Shown: positions 26,764 through 36,769, counted from the first letter of the stretch. The stretch: DNA of 64,000 nt from GYS-P2D sp964414425 (GCA_964414425.1 CAYPWL010000007.1:33460-97459); one strand, 5' to 3'. Numbers and translations: made by a program. The notes: a model not told the origin generated them from the letters alone.

Positions 26764-29700
26764 ATGAACCAGATAGATAGAATGAGTAAAATACCATATA
26801 TGAAAAGTGTTCGACACGTGCTACTGGCACTGATAGGGCTTTTTATACTAAGTCCTACTCAAGTTAGTGCAACACACATTGTTGGCTCTGATATGAACTT
26901 TCGTTGTTTAGGCAACGACTTTTATGAAGTAACACTTACGGTACGTAGAGATTGTATTAATGGTGCCGATGATGCCCCATTTGATGATCCTGCCTCTATA
27001 GGTATTTTCGATGCCTTCGGCAACTTACAGCCAGTTTTAGGAACCTTTGGACAAGTGTTTTTGCCATTTGAGGGATCCGATAGAATTGATGGCTCTTTAC
27101 CTGAGTGCAGCTTTTTAGGTGGTGGAGTATGTGTAGATGAAGCGACATACACGGGCATCGTCTTCTTACCATTTAGAGATGATGGCTACTTTTTGGCTTA
27201 TCAGAGATGCTGTCGAAATGTAACCCTTAACAATATTATAGACCCAACAGAGACTGGGACGACTAAGTTTGTTTGTCTTACAGAGACAACACTTAATGAA
27301 TGCAATAGTAGTCCATCTTTTGGGGAATTCCCAGAATTAGTGATCTGTGCTAATGAGCCAATTGATTTTGACCATTCGGCCAAAGATTTAGATGGTGACT
27401 CTTTAGTTTATAGGCTGTTCACGCCACACAGTGGTGCGACTCGTGATATGCCTAAACCACAGCCTCCACAAGGCGCTCCATATGATACGGTGGTATACAG
27501 TCAAGGTTTTTCATTAGGCAACCTATTAGGAGGTGATCCATTGAGAATAGATCCACAAACTGGTGTTATCACTGGTACTCCCAATACTGTTGGACAATTC
27601 TTGGTAGGAGTATTAGTAGAGGAGTGGAGAGATGGAGAGTTATTATCTAAAGTAAGACGAGACTTTGAGTACAATGTTAGAGCATGTGAGGATATCGCTC
27701 TTACTGATTTTGATGTAGAGAATGATCTCGTCTGTGATGGTTTGACCATTAATACAATAAACACCTCTCCTGGCAATTTTGCTTACGAGTGGGACTTTAA
27801 TTATCCTTCTGGTGATCCAGCATTTAGGTCTACAGAAGAATCACCCTCGTTCACTTATCCGGCACCTGGATTTTATAGAATCAGTTTGACCTCTATAGAC
27901 CCTGCTGACGGTTGTGAGGTTACGGTAATAGAAGAGATCGGGGTCTTTGAATCCAATATTACAGGTACCATAGAATGCAACATTGGAGATTGTGTGAATG
28001 GTACTGTACCGGTAACTTTAAGCACAAATGCTATGGATCCTAACTCTCCGATAAGAGAGTTTAGATGGAATATTACAACCGCTAATTCAAGACAAACACT
28101 TTTGGGTCAGAACATAGAGGTCTCATTTGCTTGTGACGACATAGTTAATGTTGAACTTCAAGTAACTACTCAAAACGGTTGTGATATTACTATAGAGAAA
28201 AGAGATGTCTTAAATACAGCTGGACTTGATGATCCACTCATTGATCCAATCGGTGATGAAGATGAAGATGGAAATGTTGTAGTAACCATATGTCAAGGAG
28301 AGAGTACTGACTTATTTGACAATGCAGTAGATGGTGTAATCTACACGTTTACACCTATGGATGGTTTGAAGTTTACGGACACTATTAATTTCAGTGATCC
28401 AGTCGCATGTCCAGATGTAACGACCAAGTTTGTTGTTACTGCTACCGATGGCGTCAGAACGGATACTGCATGTGTCACTGTGAATGTTGCAGAAAACCCA
28501 ATGGTCGAAACAAGTGCGGATTCACTTGTGATCTGCGAAGGGGCTATTCAACGTATCGCTATTACGACCGATCAGACCAACACCATTACCTTCGAGACTA
28601 CAGAGGGGGTGTTAACTGACGGAATATTCAGTCCTGATAATCCTGGATTCAGAGTAGGAGAGCAAGGAGGAGTATTTGTCTTTACAGTCTCAGATGGACA
28701 GTGTACTACTACAGATTCAATTACATTCCTAAATACCATCATTACAGAAGTAGATGAGGTAGAAGCAGCAATAGATACGACCACTACATTCAATAGTACG
28801 ACTAACGTATTTACGTTTACAATTAATGAAGAAGAACTCTTAGAAAGTTTTGATATCGTATCTATCAGATTTACCATCGAAGCAGACGGAGTCTTAGTAG
28901 GTGAAGGTAGCGGTTCGGATATTGCACTCGAGTTACCTGATGGTACACTCAATGCAAGGGTTATACTATACTTTACTGACAGCAATGGTTGTGAGTACAC
29001 GTTAATATTTAATATACCGATCAACGATGATGTTATTGATGATGATGAGAATGGGCTCATTGACCCTATAGGAGATGTAGATGGTGAGGGTAATGCGACA
29101 GTAACAATATGTCGAGGTGATAATACACCATTATTCGATCGCTCATTTGACGGAGTAACATATACATTCTCTCCGATGGATGGCTTAAAGTTTACTGATA
29201 CAATCAATTTCAGTGATCCGGTTGCATGTCCTGATTCAACAACTAAATATGTTGTAACAGCTACAGATGGAGTAATCTCGGATACAGTGTGTATTACAGT
29301 CTTCGTTGTTGATAGACCTACTTTCGAAACGAGTAGTGAGTCTATCACGGTGTGTGAAGGTGGATTTGAAGGATTCATGATTAATACAGATCCTAATAAT
29401 ACGATCACATTTCAAAATCCTGATGGACTTGATTTTGTAAATCCAATTGATCCTAATAATCCCATGATACGTGGCACAGAGCAAGGTGGCTTTATCGTGT
29501 TTGACGTATCTAATGGGGTATGTTTTGTGCGTGACTCTATCCCAGTTTCAGTAATACTTACAGAAGTTGATGAGGTTGAAGCGGCTATTGATACTGTCGT
29601 ATCATTTGATGCAAGTGAGAATAGATTAATGGTTAGCATTAATGAGGAAGAATTAAGAGAGATGTTTGATATCGTATCGATCCGTTATACTGTAGAAGCT

Positions 29701-32397
29701 GGTGGACAGTTATTCGAAGGTCCTGGATCAGATATAGATCTTAGACTTTCGCCACAGGCTACGACAGCAACTGTGACCTACTTCTTCACAGATAGTCAAG
29801 GTTGTGAATACACCGTAGTTTTTGTTATCGATCTTAATAGAGATGATAATAACTTAATTGATCTAAATGATGATGATGGTGATGGCATGATTACAGTATG
29901 TCCTGGGCAGAGTGTCAATTTGTTTAACAGTGCTATACCTGGCGTGACTTACACATTTACGCCTATGGATGGTTTGACATTCACTGATCTGGTCAACTTC
30001 AGTGATCCAGTTGCCTCGCCAACCACTACGACTACTTATACGATAACGGCTACAGATGGAGTAACTACGGAGACAGCCACAATTACTGTCAATGTTGGAA
30101 CTGACAACATAGTATTGAGCTTTGATGAGCCTTCGGTACTTATATGTAGTATCCAAGATCAAGAGAACGTACTTGTAAATAATCCTGTTGATGGGCCTAA
30201 TACCACTTATGAGTGGTCATTTGATCCTTCATTTGATAATATAGTTGGTACTGAGCAATTCATTACATTCAATATACCTTCAGGGATGTCAACGCTCTTT
30301 GTAAGAGCATTTGATCCGGTGAACTGTGGTAGTAATATTGCATCGATTGATGTGATACAAGGAACACCAGATTTCACATTTGACTTTGATCCTATTAATA
30401 GATGTGAAGGAGGAAATACCTCTACTGAGGTGAATATCACGGACAATAGTCCTGACCAAGGATTGACTGTCGTTTTTGAACCGAACGATGCCATTGTTTC
30501 TGATATTAATACATTGCCTATAACGGTCATGGCAGCTGAGGGTCAAGATCAGATAGAACTACCTTATACCGCTACCACAGCAGCAGGATGCGTTGTTATG
30601 GAGACGTTGACGATTCAGGTAATGGAGGAGTTAACAGCTAATATTGCGATAGACTCAGTAATTTGTGATGGCTCGTTTGCCATGTTAAGTGCCAGCTCTA
30701 ATGTTGATGATGCGATGTTTGAGTGGTCATTAGACATGGACTTTATGACTGTCTTAAGTACAGATCAAACTATTGATATATCTATGATGCCTGATGCCAC
30801 TGTATTCTTAAGAGCATTTAATGACTTCTGCGAGAGCGATACAGTGAGCACTACCTTGATTCAAGATGGTAATGTAGCATCTCTGGATACGCCAGATAGA
30901 ATTTGTACAGGTGATACCGTTACGATAACAGCCACATCTGTAACAGACTTTACGATCACATTTGAAGCTTCAGATAATATTGTGTCGATGACAGATAGCT
31001 CTGTCACAGTCACAATACTTGATGGACAGGATAATATCTCGATTCCGTATACCGCAACATCAATTCAAGGATGTATCGAAGAGGGCACTATTGAGTTACC
31101 ACTGGGTGAAATCATAGATCCTCAACCGGAGTCAATGATCAATTGTGGTACCACATCGATCTCTTTCATGGGAGGAGAAGGAATCATGGATGGCGATATC
31201 TTATGGGACTTCGGTGTAAGTGATACTGATTCAGATCAGTCGACCAGCGCTAATCCTACTTTTGACTTTGGAGAGCCGGGTACATACACTGTAAGCCTAT
31301 TGAATAACAGAAGGACTTGTGAGTTTGAAGATCAAACAATTGAAGTCGTGGTGCCTGAGATTATAGAGTTGACTACTGATAATGATACAGACATCGTGAT
31401 GTGTGATTCAATGATGATGAGTGGCCCTATCTCATTAGGAGTATCTAATAATCTTGGATTACCAGTTACTTATACCGATGATCAAGGCAATGTTTTAGCT
31501 ATAAGCGACTCATTGATGTTGGATTCTATCGGAAGTATAATGTCTATTACGGCGACTGTTACGGACGAGTTTGGATGTTCTGACTCAATAGTATTCAACT
31601 TCATAGACTTTGATCCAGACATTGATGTGACATTCCCTGGAATGCCTGATGGACAATCAGCGTGTGCAAATGAAGATTTCGAAATAGTACTTGTCAACAA
31701 TGACTCTACGATGATGTTTGACTTCGTTTGGTCCCCAGAGGGAGCGATAGTAAGTGGACAGGGTACAGGCAGTGTAATAGCTAACCTTGATGGATCGCAA
31801 GACCTGACGGTAGAAGTCACAGATCCAGGATCTGGTTGTTCTACTACCATCACTATACCAATAGATGTTGTAGACTTAGATATCGATGTTACATCTTCAG
31901 ATGATGACAATGAAATATTCCAAGGGCAGGATGTAGATATCACTGTTAATTCCTCAGGAGATATCGTTGATATCCTGTGGGACAATGGTGTGACTACAGC
32001 TACTCAAACGGTCAGCCCTGATGAGACTACAACGTATACGGTTACCATCACAGACTCCAATGGATGTATGGCTACTGGGCAGATTACGATTACTGTGATC
32101 CCGCCAACATGTAGCGTGGATGATATCTTCATTCCTACGGCATTTAGCCCGAATAATGACGGCAACAATGATGTCCTTATGGTAAGAAGTAATTTCATTC
32201 AAGAGATAGACTTCCAAATCTTAAACCGATATGGACAGGAGGTCTTCAGAACCACGGATCCAATGGAAGCTTGGAACGGTAGATTCGAAAATACTGGAAG
32301 TGAGTTATCACCAGATGTATTTGCCTATTGTGTACGTGTTGTATGCATCAATGATGAGGAGTTCATCACGGCAGGGACAGTGAGTCTCGTGAGATAA
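26764..32397 (+). CDS. Giant secreted repeat protein with type B (gliding-motility-associated) C-terminal domain
   Basis: The 1877-residue protein starts with a signal peptide (MKSVRHVLLALIGLFI, an inner ATG at 26800 is an alternative start) and a Bacteroidota N-terminal module beginning ATHIVGSDMNFRC. A PKD-like domain lies at about 305-395. Two full copies and one partial copy of a roughly 270-residue module start near residues 490, 763 and 1029. Each carries YTFTPMDGL or YTFSPMDGL and FSDPVA, and the full copies share EVDEVEAAIDT. A different pair of roughly 175-residue modules starts near 1118 and 1292. The last 95 residues (from about 1783, IPTAFSPNNDGNND) are the type B CTD that targets proteins to type IX secretion. 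It is acidic and rich in D, T and S, typical of a surface adhesin. Operon with the PorP/SprF and PorE-like genes. Confidence 0.9.
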   Translation: MNQIDRMSKIPYMKSVRHVLLALIGLFILSPTQVSATHIVGSDMNFRCLGNDFYEVTLTVRRDCINGADDAPFDDPASIGIFDAFGNLQPVLGTFGQVFLPFEGSDRIDGSLPECSFLGGGVCVDEATYTGIVFLPFRDDGYFLAYQRCCRNVTLNNIIDPTETGTTKFVCLTETTLNECNSSPSFGEFPELVICANEPIDFDHSAKDLDGDSLVYRLFTPHSGATRDMPKPQPPQGAPYDTVVYSQGFSLGNLLGGDPLRIDPQTGVITGTPNTVGQFLVGVLVEEWRDGELLSKVRRDFEYNVRACEDIALTDFDVENDLVCDGLTINTINTSPGNFAYEWDFNYPSGDPAFRSTEESPSFTYPAPGFYRISLTSIDPADGCEVTVIEEIGVFESNITGTIECNIGDCVNGTVPVTLSTNAMDPNSPIREFRWNITTANSRQTLLGQNIEVSFACDDIVNVELQVTTQNGCDITIEKRDVLNTAGLDDPLIDPIGDEDEDGNVVVTICQGESTDLFDNAVDGVIYTFTPMDGLKFTDTINFSDPVACPDVTTKFVVTATDGVRTDTACVTVNVAENPMVETSADSLVICEGAIQRIAITTDQTNTITFETTEGVLTDGIFSPDNPGFRVGEQGGVFVFTVSDGQCTTTDSITFLNTIITEVDEVEAAIDTTTTFNSTTNVFTFTINEEELLESFDIVSIRFTIEADGVLVGEGSGSDIALELPDGTLNARVILYFTDSNGCEYTLIFNIPINDDVIDDDENGLIDPIGDVDGEGNATVTICRGDNTPLFDRSFDGVTYTFSPMDGLKFTDTINFSDPVACPDSTTKYVVTATDGVISDTVCITVFVVDRPTFETSSESITVCEGGFEGFMINTDPNNTITFQNPDGLDFVNPIDPNNPMIRGTEQGGFIVFDVSNGVCFVRDSIPVSVILTEVDEVEAAIDTVVSFDASENRLMVSINEEELREMFDIVSIRYTVEAGGQLFEGPGSDIDLRLSPQATTATVTYFFTDSQGCEYTVVFVIDLNRDDNNLIDLNDDDGDGMITVCPGQSVNLFNSAIPGVTYTFTPMDGLTFTDLVNFSDPVASPTTTTTYTITATDGVTTETATITVNVGTDNIVLSFDEPSVLICSIQDQENVLVNNPVDGPNTTYEWSFDPSFDNIVGTEQFITFNIPSGMSTLFVRAFDPVNCGSNIASIDVIQGTPDFTFDFDPINRCEGGNTSTEVNITDNSPDQGLTVVFEPNDAIVSDINTLPITVMAAEGQDQIELPYTATTAAGCVVMETLTIQVMEELTANIAIDSVICDGSFAMLSASSNVDDAMFEWSLDMDFMTVLSTDQTIDISMMPDATVFLRAFNDFCESDTVSTTLIQDGNVASLDTPDRICTGDTVTITATSVTDFTITFEASDNIVSMTDSSVTVTILDGQDNISIPYTATSIQGCIEEGTIELPLGEIIDPQPESMINCGTTSISFMGGEGIMDGDILWDFGVSDTDSDQSTSANPTFDFGEPGTYTVSLLNNRRTCEFEDQTIEVVVPEIIELTTDNDTDIVMCDSMMMSGPISLGVSNNLGLPVTYTDDQGNVLAISDSLMLDSIGSIMSITATVTDEFGCSDSIVFNFIDFDPDIDVTFPGMPDGQSACANEDFEIVLVNNDSTMMFDFVWSPEGAIVSGQGTGSVIANLDGSQDLTVEVTDPGSGCSTTITIPIDVVDLDIDVTSSDDDNEIFQGQDVDITVNSSGDIVDILWDNGVTTATQTVSPDETTTYTVTITDSNGCMATGQITITVIPPTCSVDDIFIPTAFSPNNDGNNDVLMVRSNFIQEIDFQILNRYGQEVFRTTDPMEAWNGRFENTGSELSPDVFAYCVRVVCINDEEFITAGTVSLVR

Positions 32398-32421
32398 TCT
32401 CACTGAGAGAAGAAAGCATAA

Positions 32422-32456
32422 AAAAAGGGTGTTCAGTTTTTCTGAACACCCTTTTT
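32422..32456. terminator. Bidirectional terminator between the giant gene and yajC
   Basis: A perfect stem, AAAAAGGGTGTTCAG against CTGAACACCCTTTTT with a TTTTT loop, has a U-tract in either direction. It separates two convergent genes, 24 bases after the plus-strand stop and 15 bases beyond the yajC stop. Confidence 0.92.
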
Positions 32457-32471
32457 ACTTTGACTGCTTTT

Positions 32472-32774
32472 TTATTCCTTATGAAAACCCTCAGTCAATT
32501 CTTTAGAAATACTTGATCGTGTTACGTCGATAAAGCCTTTCTGACTAATCTGTAGTGTTACACTTTTTTCGTCGAGTTTAGTGATAGTCCCAATTATCCC
32601 GGAGGTAGTAACGATTTCGTCACCTTTAGATAATTCACTCTCAAATCCTATCTGTTCTTTCTGTTTTTTGGCTTGCGGACGGATAAAGAAAAAGTACATA
32701 ACCCCAATCAAGAGACCCATCATGATCAGGTTTATCGGTAGGGCTCCAGCATTGCCTTGTAGTAGTATTAGCAT
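32472..32774 (-). CDS. yajC: Preprotein translocase subunit YajC
   Basis: This is a 100-residue protein with a single N-terminal membrane helix (about 12-32, NLIMMGLLIGVMYFFFIRPQ) and the YajC signature FFFIRPQAKKQKE. A basic/acidic cytoplasmic domain with GDEIVTTSGIIGTI follows. YajC associates with SecDF and the Sec translocon. It is a single-gene unit with its own -7 element and the shared terminator. Confidence 0.95.
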   Translation of the reverse strand: MLILLQGNAGALPINLIMMGLLIGVMYFFFIRPQAKKQKEQIGFESELSKGDEIVTTSGIIGTITKLDEKSVTLQISQKGFIDVTRSSISKELTEGFHKE

Positions 32775-32797
32775 GTCTTAATATTATGTTGTGTGCC

Positions 32798-32805
32798 CAA
32801 AACTA
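32798..32805 (-). promoter_or_regulatory. Bacteroidota -7 promoter element for yajC
   Basis: The minus strand reads TAGTTTTG, an exact TAnnTTTG match, 23 bases before the yajC start codon. Confidence 0.55.
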
Positions 32806-32876
32806 AAAAATATAAGTCAGCTGCACTTTAGATTATGGATTAGACTTAAGCACTGATATGGCATTCTTAATGTTCC

Positions 32877-32884
32877 TATATTTG
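32877..32884 (+). promoter_or_regulatory. Bacteroidota -7 promoter element for fba
   Basis: TATATTTG is an exact TAnnTTTG match 32 bases before the aldolase ATG at 32917. Confidence 0.55.
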
Positions 32885-32916
32885 CAACTTTTTAATTTTA
32901 TTATCAAATAAGTTAC

Positions 32917-33990
32917 ATGTCGTCATCAAGTAAGTTTAGCAAAGGGGTAATTCATGGTCAAGAGCTTAAAGACCTATTCGACTATGCCAATGAAAATGAT
33001 TTTGCCATACCAGCGGTCAATGTCATTGGCTCAAGTTCGATTAATGCTGTTATGGAAACCGCAAGAGAAGTCAACTCACCGGTAATTATCCAGTTTTCTA
33101 ATGGCGGTTCGAGCTTTAATGCAGGCAAGGGATTGTCCAATGAAAATCAGAGAGCTTCCATCATCGGAGCTAAGGCTGGAGCACTACATGTACATGAGTT
33201 AGCTGAGCACTATGGTGTCACTGCAGTACTACATACTGATCACTGTGCTAAAAAGATCTTACCATGGATCAAAGGATTGCTTGACGAAGGAAAGCAATAT
33301 TATAAGGCTCACCGTAAGCCATTATATAGCTCGCATATGTTAGACTTATCAGAAGAGTCCCTCGAAGAGAATATAGATGTCTGTTGTGAATACTTTGAGG
33401 TGATGAATGAGATGGGGATGATGATTGAGATTGAGCTTGGTGTTACAGGTGGCGAAGAAGATGGAGTTGACAATACCGACATCGATAGCGCGCGTCTTTA
33501 TACTCAACCAGAAGAAGTAGCTTATGCGTATGAACGATTAAGTAAGATATCTGATCGATTTACAGTAGCTGCGGCATTTGGTAATGTTCATGGTGTATAT
33601 AAACCTGGTAATGTAGAGTTACGACCAATCATACTCAAGAACTCTCAAGAGTATATCAAGCAGAAGTTTAACACACCAGATCAGCCGATCAATTTCGTCT
33701 TTCACGGTGGGTCAGGATGCTCTACAGCGGAGATCCGAGAGGCGATAGAATATGGCGCTATTAAAATGAATATCGATACTGATATGCAATGGGCGTTCTG
33801 GTCAGGAGTAAGAGGATACTATCAGAAGAATGAGGCATATCTCCAAACACAACTGGGTAACCCAGAAGGCGATGATCAGCCCAATAAGAAGTATTATGAC
33901 CCAAGAAAATGGTTGAGAGTAGGTGAGGATGCTTTCAAAGAAAGACTGACAAAAGCTTTTGATGATCTAAACTGTATAGATCGCAGCTAA
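32917..33990 (+). CDS. fbaA: Class II fructose-bisphosphate aldolase
   Basis: The 357-residue zinc-dependent aldolase cleaves fructose-1,6-bisphosphate in glycolysis and runs in reverse in gluconeogenesis. Metal-site motifs are HTDHCAKK, VTGGEEDGVDN, FGNVHGVYKPGN, FVFHGGSGC and MNIDTD. The length and the GxEEDGVD loop fit the FbaA (class IIA) group. It is a monocistronic unit with its own -7 element and a terminator 17 bases after the stop codon. tpiA is in the same window but not linked. Confidence 0.95.
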   Translation: MSSSSKFSKGVIHGQELKDLFDYANENDFAIPAVNVIGSSSINAVMETAREVNSPVIIQFSNGGSSFNAGKGLSNENQRASIIGAKAGALHVHELAEHYGVTAVLHTDHCAKKILPWIKGLLDEGKQYYKAHRKPLYSSHMLDLSEESLEENIDVCCEYFEVMNEMGMMIEIELGVTGGEEDGVDNTDIDSARLYTQPEEVAYAYERLSKISDRFTVAAAFGNVHGVYKPGNVELRPIILKNSQEYIKQKFNTPDQPINFVFHGGSGCSTAEIREAIEYGAIKMNIDTDMQWAFWSGVRGYYQKNEAYLQTQLGNPEGDDQPNKKYYDPRKWLRVGEDAFKERLTKAFDDLNCIDRS

Positions 33991-34007
33991 TCAAAGTCAA
34001 ATCAAAT

Positions 34008-34040
34008 AAAAAAGCCTTCTCACCTGAGAGGGCTTTTTTT
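34008..34040. terminator. Terminator between fba and dnaG
   Basis: AAAAAAGCCTTCTC (34008-34021), a 4-base loop and GAGAGGGCTTTTTTT form a stem with one G-U pair. It is A-rich on one side and T-rich on the other, so it can act on both convergent genes. It touches the last bases of dnaG. Confidence 0.88.
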
Positions 34041-35976
34041 ATAATACTACAGTGTTCAGCTTTTCAGCATGTTCTTTCATCTCTACTTTAAATGATTGAT
34101 AGGCTGTGAGTAAAACGATCCTCTGATCGTCATTTTCGCATTCAGCTATCTTGGCCTGCCATTGAGACTCCTGCGACTTATAGTATTTCATATAATACCT
34201 CATGACTGCCTGATAGATATCCCTCTCATGGTTTTCATCAATAGGGCGTTGAGTCTGGAGCTCTACACCTCGCTCTGCCCACTCAGCATAAGTATATGGG
34301 CTTGACAAGAAAGCAGTTGCTAAACTCTGTATTTCTGTATCGCTATGGTTAATGAAGTGTTCCGTTAGGTTCTTGATACCACACTCTTTCTTGGTGTAAT
34401 ACTCTTCAATGACATTCTTATAAAGAGAATTAGTAAAGTTCAGGTACTGATCACCTAAGAGCGAGTGGAGATATGCTGATCCTTCGACATCTTCTTCATG
34501 AGTGCAGATCTTATGACCGTGTTGCAGCAATACCCGTACAATATCTCTTTCTTGATATTGATCATGATTTAACTTTGGTTCTTTCTGCTGTGGTTTCGCC
34601 TGTGTTTGGGGTAGCTCACCTTTGATTTCTGCACGCTGGTATTGTCTTTCTTCTCGTCTTAGGTCATTTTGTTTTTTATAGAGGACTTTATTAAGCCCTT
34701 TGTTGACCTCACCAATCAAGGTCCCTTCCTCTATGGTCAGGATAGATGCGCATTCCTTTATGTAGAGAGACCTCTTGAGTTGATCGCCTATTTTGACAAG
34801 ACTGCTGGTGAGTTCTTTAATCTGTATGCTCTTGTTAATAGGATCATTGACATATGTGTCTTGGATATTCTGAGCCAGATTCAATACAAAGTCTGCAGCT
34901 TCTTCTTCGATGAATTGCTCGAAGCGCTCTGTGCCTATCGCTCGGATGTATCCATCAGGATCCATCTGATCAGGTATAGTAGCCAGCTTAACATTAACAT
35001 CATTTTCTAAGAAGATGTCCAAGCCCCTCAAGGCTGCATTTTGTCCCGCCTGATCTCCATCATATAGGACGATGACATTTAGCGTGAAGCGCTTGATCAG
35101 TTGGACTTGCTCTTGTGTTAGGGAGGTCCCCGAGGATGCGACTACATTATGTATTCCATTCTGATATAGGCTTAACACATCTGTATATCCCTCAACTAGG
35201 ATACATTGATCTTTCTTACGGATAGCGGTTTTCGCTTGAAAGAGCCCATATAAAGTTTTGCGCTTGTTGTAGATTTCAGACTCAGGAGAATTAAGATACT
35301 TAGGTGCTTTCTTGATATCCTTGAGTATCCTACCACCAAACCCAATCGTCTTACCACTGATATTATGAAATGGAAATATGACTCGCTCTCTATAGAAGTC
35401 ATATCCACCAGAACTTGTTAATCCCAACTGCTTTAACTTGTCCAGATTGTAACCGGTCTTTAGGGCTTGGTTGGTAAATGCTTTAGAGTCCTTAGGAGAA
35501 TATCCCAGTTTAAAGGTGTTTATAGTGGTCTCTAATAGTCCACGGTGCTTGAAGTAGCTTAACCCGATATTGCGCCCCTCATCTGTATTAAACAGTTGAT
35601 CAACGAAGTAGCCTTCTGCATATTCGTTAATGAGGTAATAGCTCTGCCGCTCATTATCACGCTGGATTTGCTCATCACTCTTTTGTTCTTCCTCTATCTT
35701 AATATTATACCGCTGCGCAAGGAATCTTAGAGCCTCTGGATACGTGAACTGTTCGTGTTCCATTAAGAAATTGACAGAGCCACCTCCCTTGCCACATCCA
35801 AAGCACTTATAAAGATTTTTGCTGGGAGATACGGTAAATGAAGGGGTCTTCTCATTATGAAATGGGCATAGCCCAATCATATTGACTCCTCTGCGCTTGA
35901 GGTTGACATAGTCACCCACAACCTCGTCGATCTTGGCGGTTGTAAGTATCTCGTCAACTGTCTGCGCTGGTATCAT
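34039..35976 (-). CDS. dnaG: DNA primase
   Basis: DnaG makes RNA primers for replication. The 645-residue protein has the N-terminal CHC2 zinc-binding domain (C37, H40, C58 and C61, within LCPFHNEKTPSF and YKCFGCGKGG) and the RNA polymerase core with YNKRKTLYGL. The TOPRIM segment reads LVEGYTDVLSL with later metal-binding residues in LYDGDQAGQ. The C-terminal helical domain expected to contact the DnaB helicase is Q- and E-rich and poorly conserved, as usual. It starts 36 bases upstream of dapB on the same strand, with dapB behind it in transcription order reversed: dapB is the promoter-proximal gene. Confidence 0.95.
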   Translation of the reverse strand: MIPAQTVDEILTTAKIDEVVGDYVNLKRRGVNMIGLCPFHNEKTPSFTVSPSKNLYKCFGCGKGGGSVNFLMEHEQFTYPEALRFLAQRYNIKIEEEQKSDEQIQRDNERQSYYLINEYAEGYFVDQLFNTDEGRNIGLSYFKHRGLLETTINTFKLGYSPKDSKAFTNQALKTGYNLDKLKQLGLTSSGGYDFYRERVIFPFHNISGKTIGFGGRILKDIKKAPKYLNSPESEIYNKRKTLYGLFQAKTAIRKKDQCILVEGYTDVLSLYQNGIHNVVASSGTSLTQEQVQLIKRFTLNVIVLYDGDQAGQNAALRGLDIFLENDVNVKLATIPDQMDPDGYIRAIGTERFEQFIEEEAADFVLNLAQNIQDTYVNDPINKSIQIKELTSSLVKIGDQLKRSLYIKECASILTIEEGTLIGEVNKGLNKVLYKKQNDLRREERQYQRAEIKGELPQTQAKPQQKEPKLNHDQYQERDIVRVLLQHGHKICTHEEDVEGSAYLHSLLGDQYLNFTNSLYKNVIEEYYTKKECGIKNLTEHFINHSDTEIQSLATAFLSSPYTYAEWAERGVELQTQRPIDENHERDIYQAVMRYYMKYYKSQESQWQAKIAECENDDQRIVLLTAYQSFKVEMKEHAEKLNTVVL

Positions 35977-36011
35977 CTCTTATAAATGTAATCAAGTAAC
36001 GACATATAGCT

Positions 36012-36722
36012 CTATAACCCCAACATATCATTCATGACATGTGGACCTTTCTTATCCATGATCCATTCGGCAGCTTTAATCGCTCCAACTGCAAATCCAT
36101 CTCTGGTGTGCGCATTATGCGTCAATATAATCTCATCGATGGGGGAGTTATAGTGTATAGTGTGCTTGCCATAGACTTCTCCCTCTCTATGAGATACTAT
36201 TTTGACCTTTTGATCTTCGTCTTTTTCGAGTACCCAATCTTTGATTGTTGGTATGTTATCAATTAGGCCCTCAGCAGCAGTGATAGCTGTACCACTGGGT
36301 TTATCAAGTTTATGGATATGGTGTGTTTCATCGACTTGTATGTCATAATCTTGATATGGAGCCATGAGTGCAGCAAGCTTTCTATTGATAGCGAAGAAGA
36401 TGTTTACGCCAATACTATAATTAGATGCGTAGAAGAAACCTGTTTCCTGCTGTTTGCTGAGTTTGCATATCTCGTCATACTGATCGAGCCAACCTGTGGT
36501 CCCAGAGACAACAGGCAATCCTAATTCAAGGCAGAATTTTAAGTTGTCATAGGCAGACTCAGGTCGAGTAAACTCTATGGCAACATGACTCGATTTAGCA
36601 TGCTTTGCCAAGTCATCAGGATTATTGATGTCTATAACCCCCGTGATCTTATGGCCCATTCCTTCGGCTAATCGTTGTATGGTTTTTCCCATCTTACCGT
36701 ATCCTATCAGAAGAATGTTCAT
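36012..36722 (-). CDS. dapB: 4-hydroxy-tetrahydrodipicolinate reductase
   Basis: DapB catalyses the NAD(P)H-dependent step to tetrahydrodipicolinate in lysine and diaminopimelate synthesis. The start at 36722 gives 236 residues beginning MNILLIGYGKMGKTIQ, with the Rossmann glycine loop directly at the N-terminus. The ATG at 36752 would add ten residues and run into the hemE promoter region. Motifs EFTRPES, SGTTGWL, ASNYSIGVNIFF and DETHHIHKLDKPSGTA (catalytic histidines and lysine) are present. It is divergent from hemE and upstream of dnaG. Confidence 0.94.
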   Translation of the reverse strand: MNILLIGYGKMGKTIQRLAEGMGHKITGVIDINNPDDLAKHAKSSHVAIEFTRPESAYDNLKFCLELGLPVVSGTTGWLDQYDEICKLSKQQETGFFYASNYSIGVNIFFAINRKLAALMAPYQDYDIQVDETHHIHKLDKPSGTAITAAEGLIDNIPTIKDWVLEKDEDQKVKIVSHREGEVYGKHTIHYNSPIDEIILTHNAHTRDGFAVGAIKAAEWIMDKKGPHVMNDMLGL

Positions 36723-36738
36723 ATGAGTTGTATTGGTG

Positions 36739-36746
36739 TATTTTTG
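36739..36746 (+). promoter_or_regulatory. Bacteroidota -7 promoter element for hemE
   Basis: TATTTTTG is an exact TAnnTTTG match 23 bases before the ATG at 36770. It lies downstream of the alternative start at 36728, which supports the shorter protein. Confidence 0.55.
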
Positions 36747-36769
36747 CCTCACAATTTTATGTGATCGCT

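Noticed and set aside
31482..31985. Long minus-strand open frames inside the giant secreted protein (also 28572-29408)
   Set aside because: They are antisense to a protein with clear signal peptide, repeats and C-terminal domain, are rich in S, T, I and V as expected from the reverse complement of an acidic repeat gene, and have no recognisable motif.
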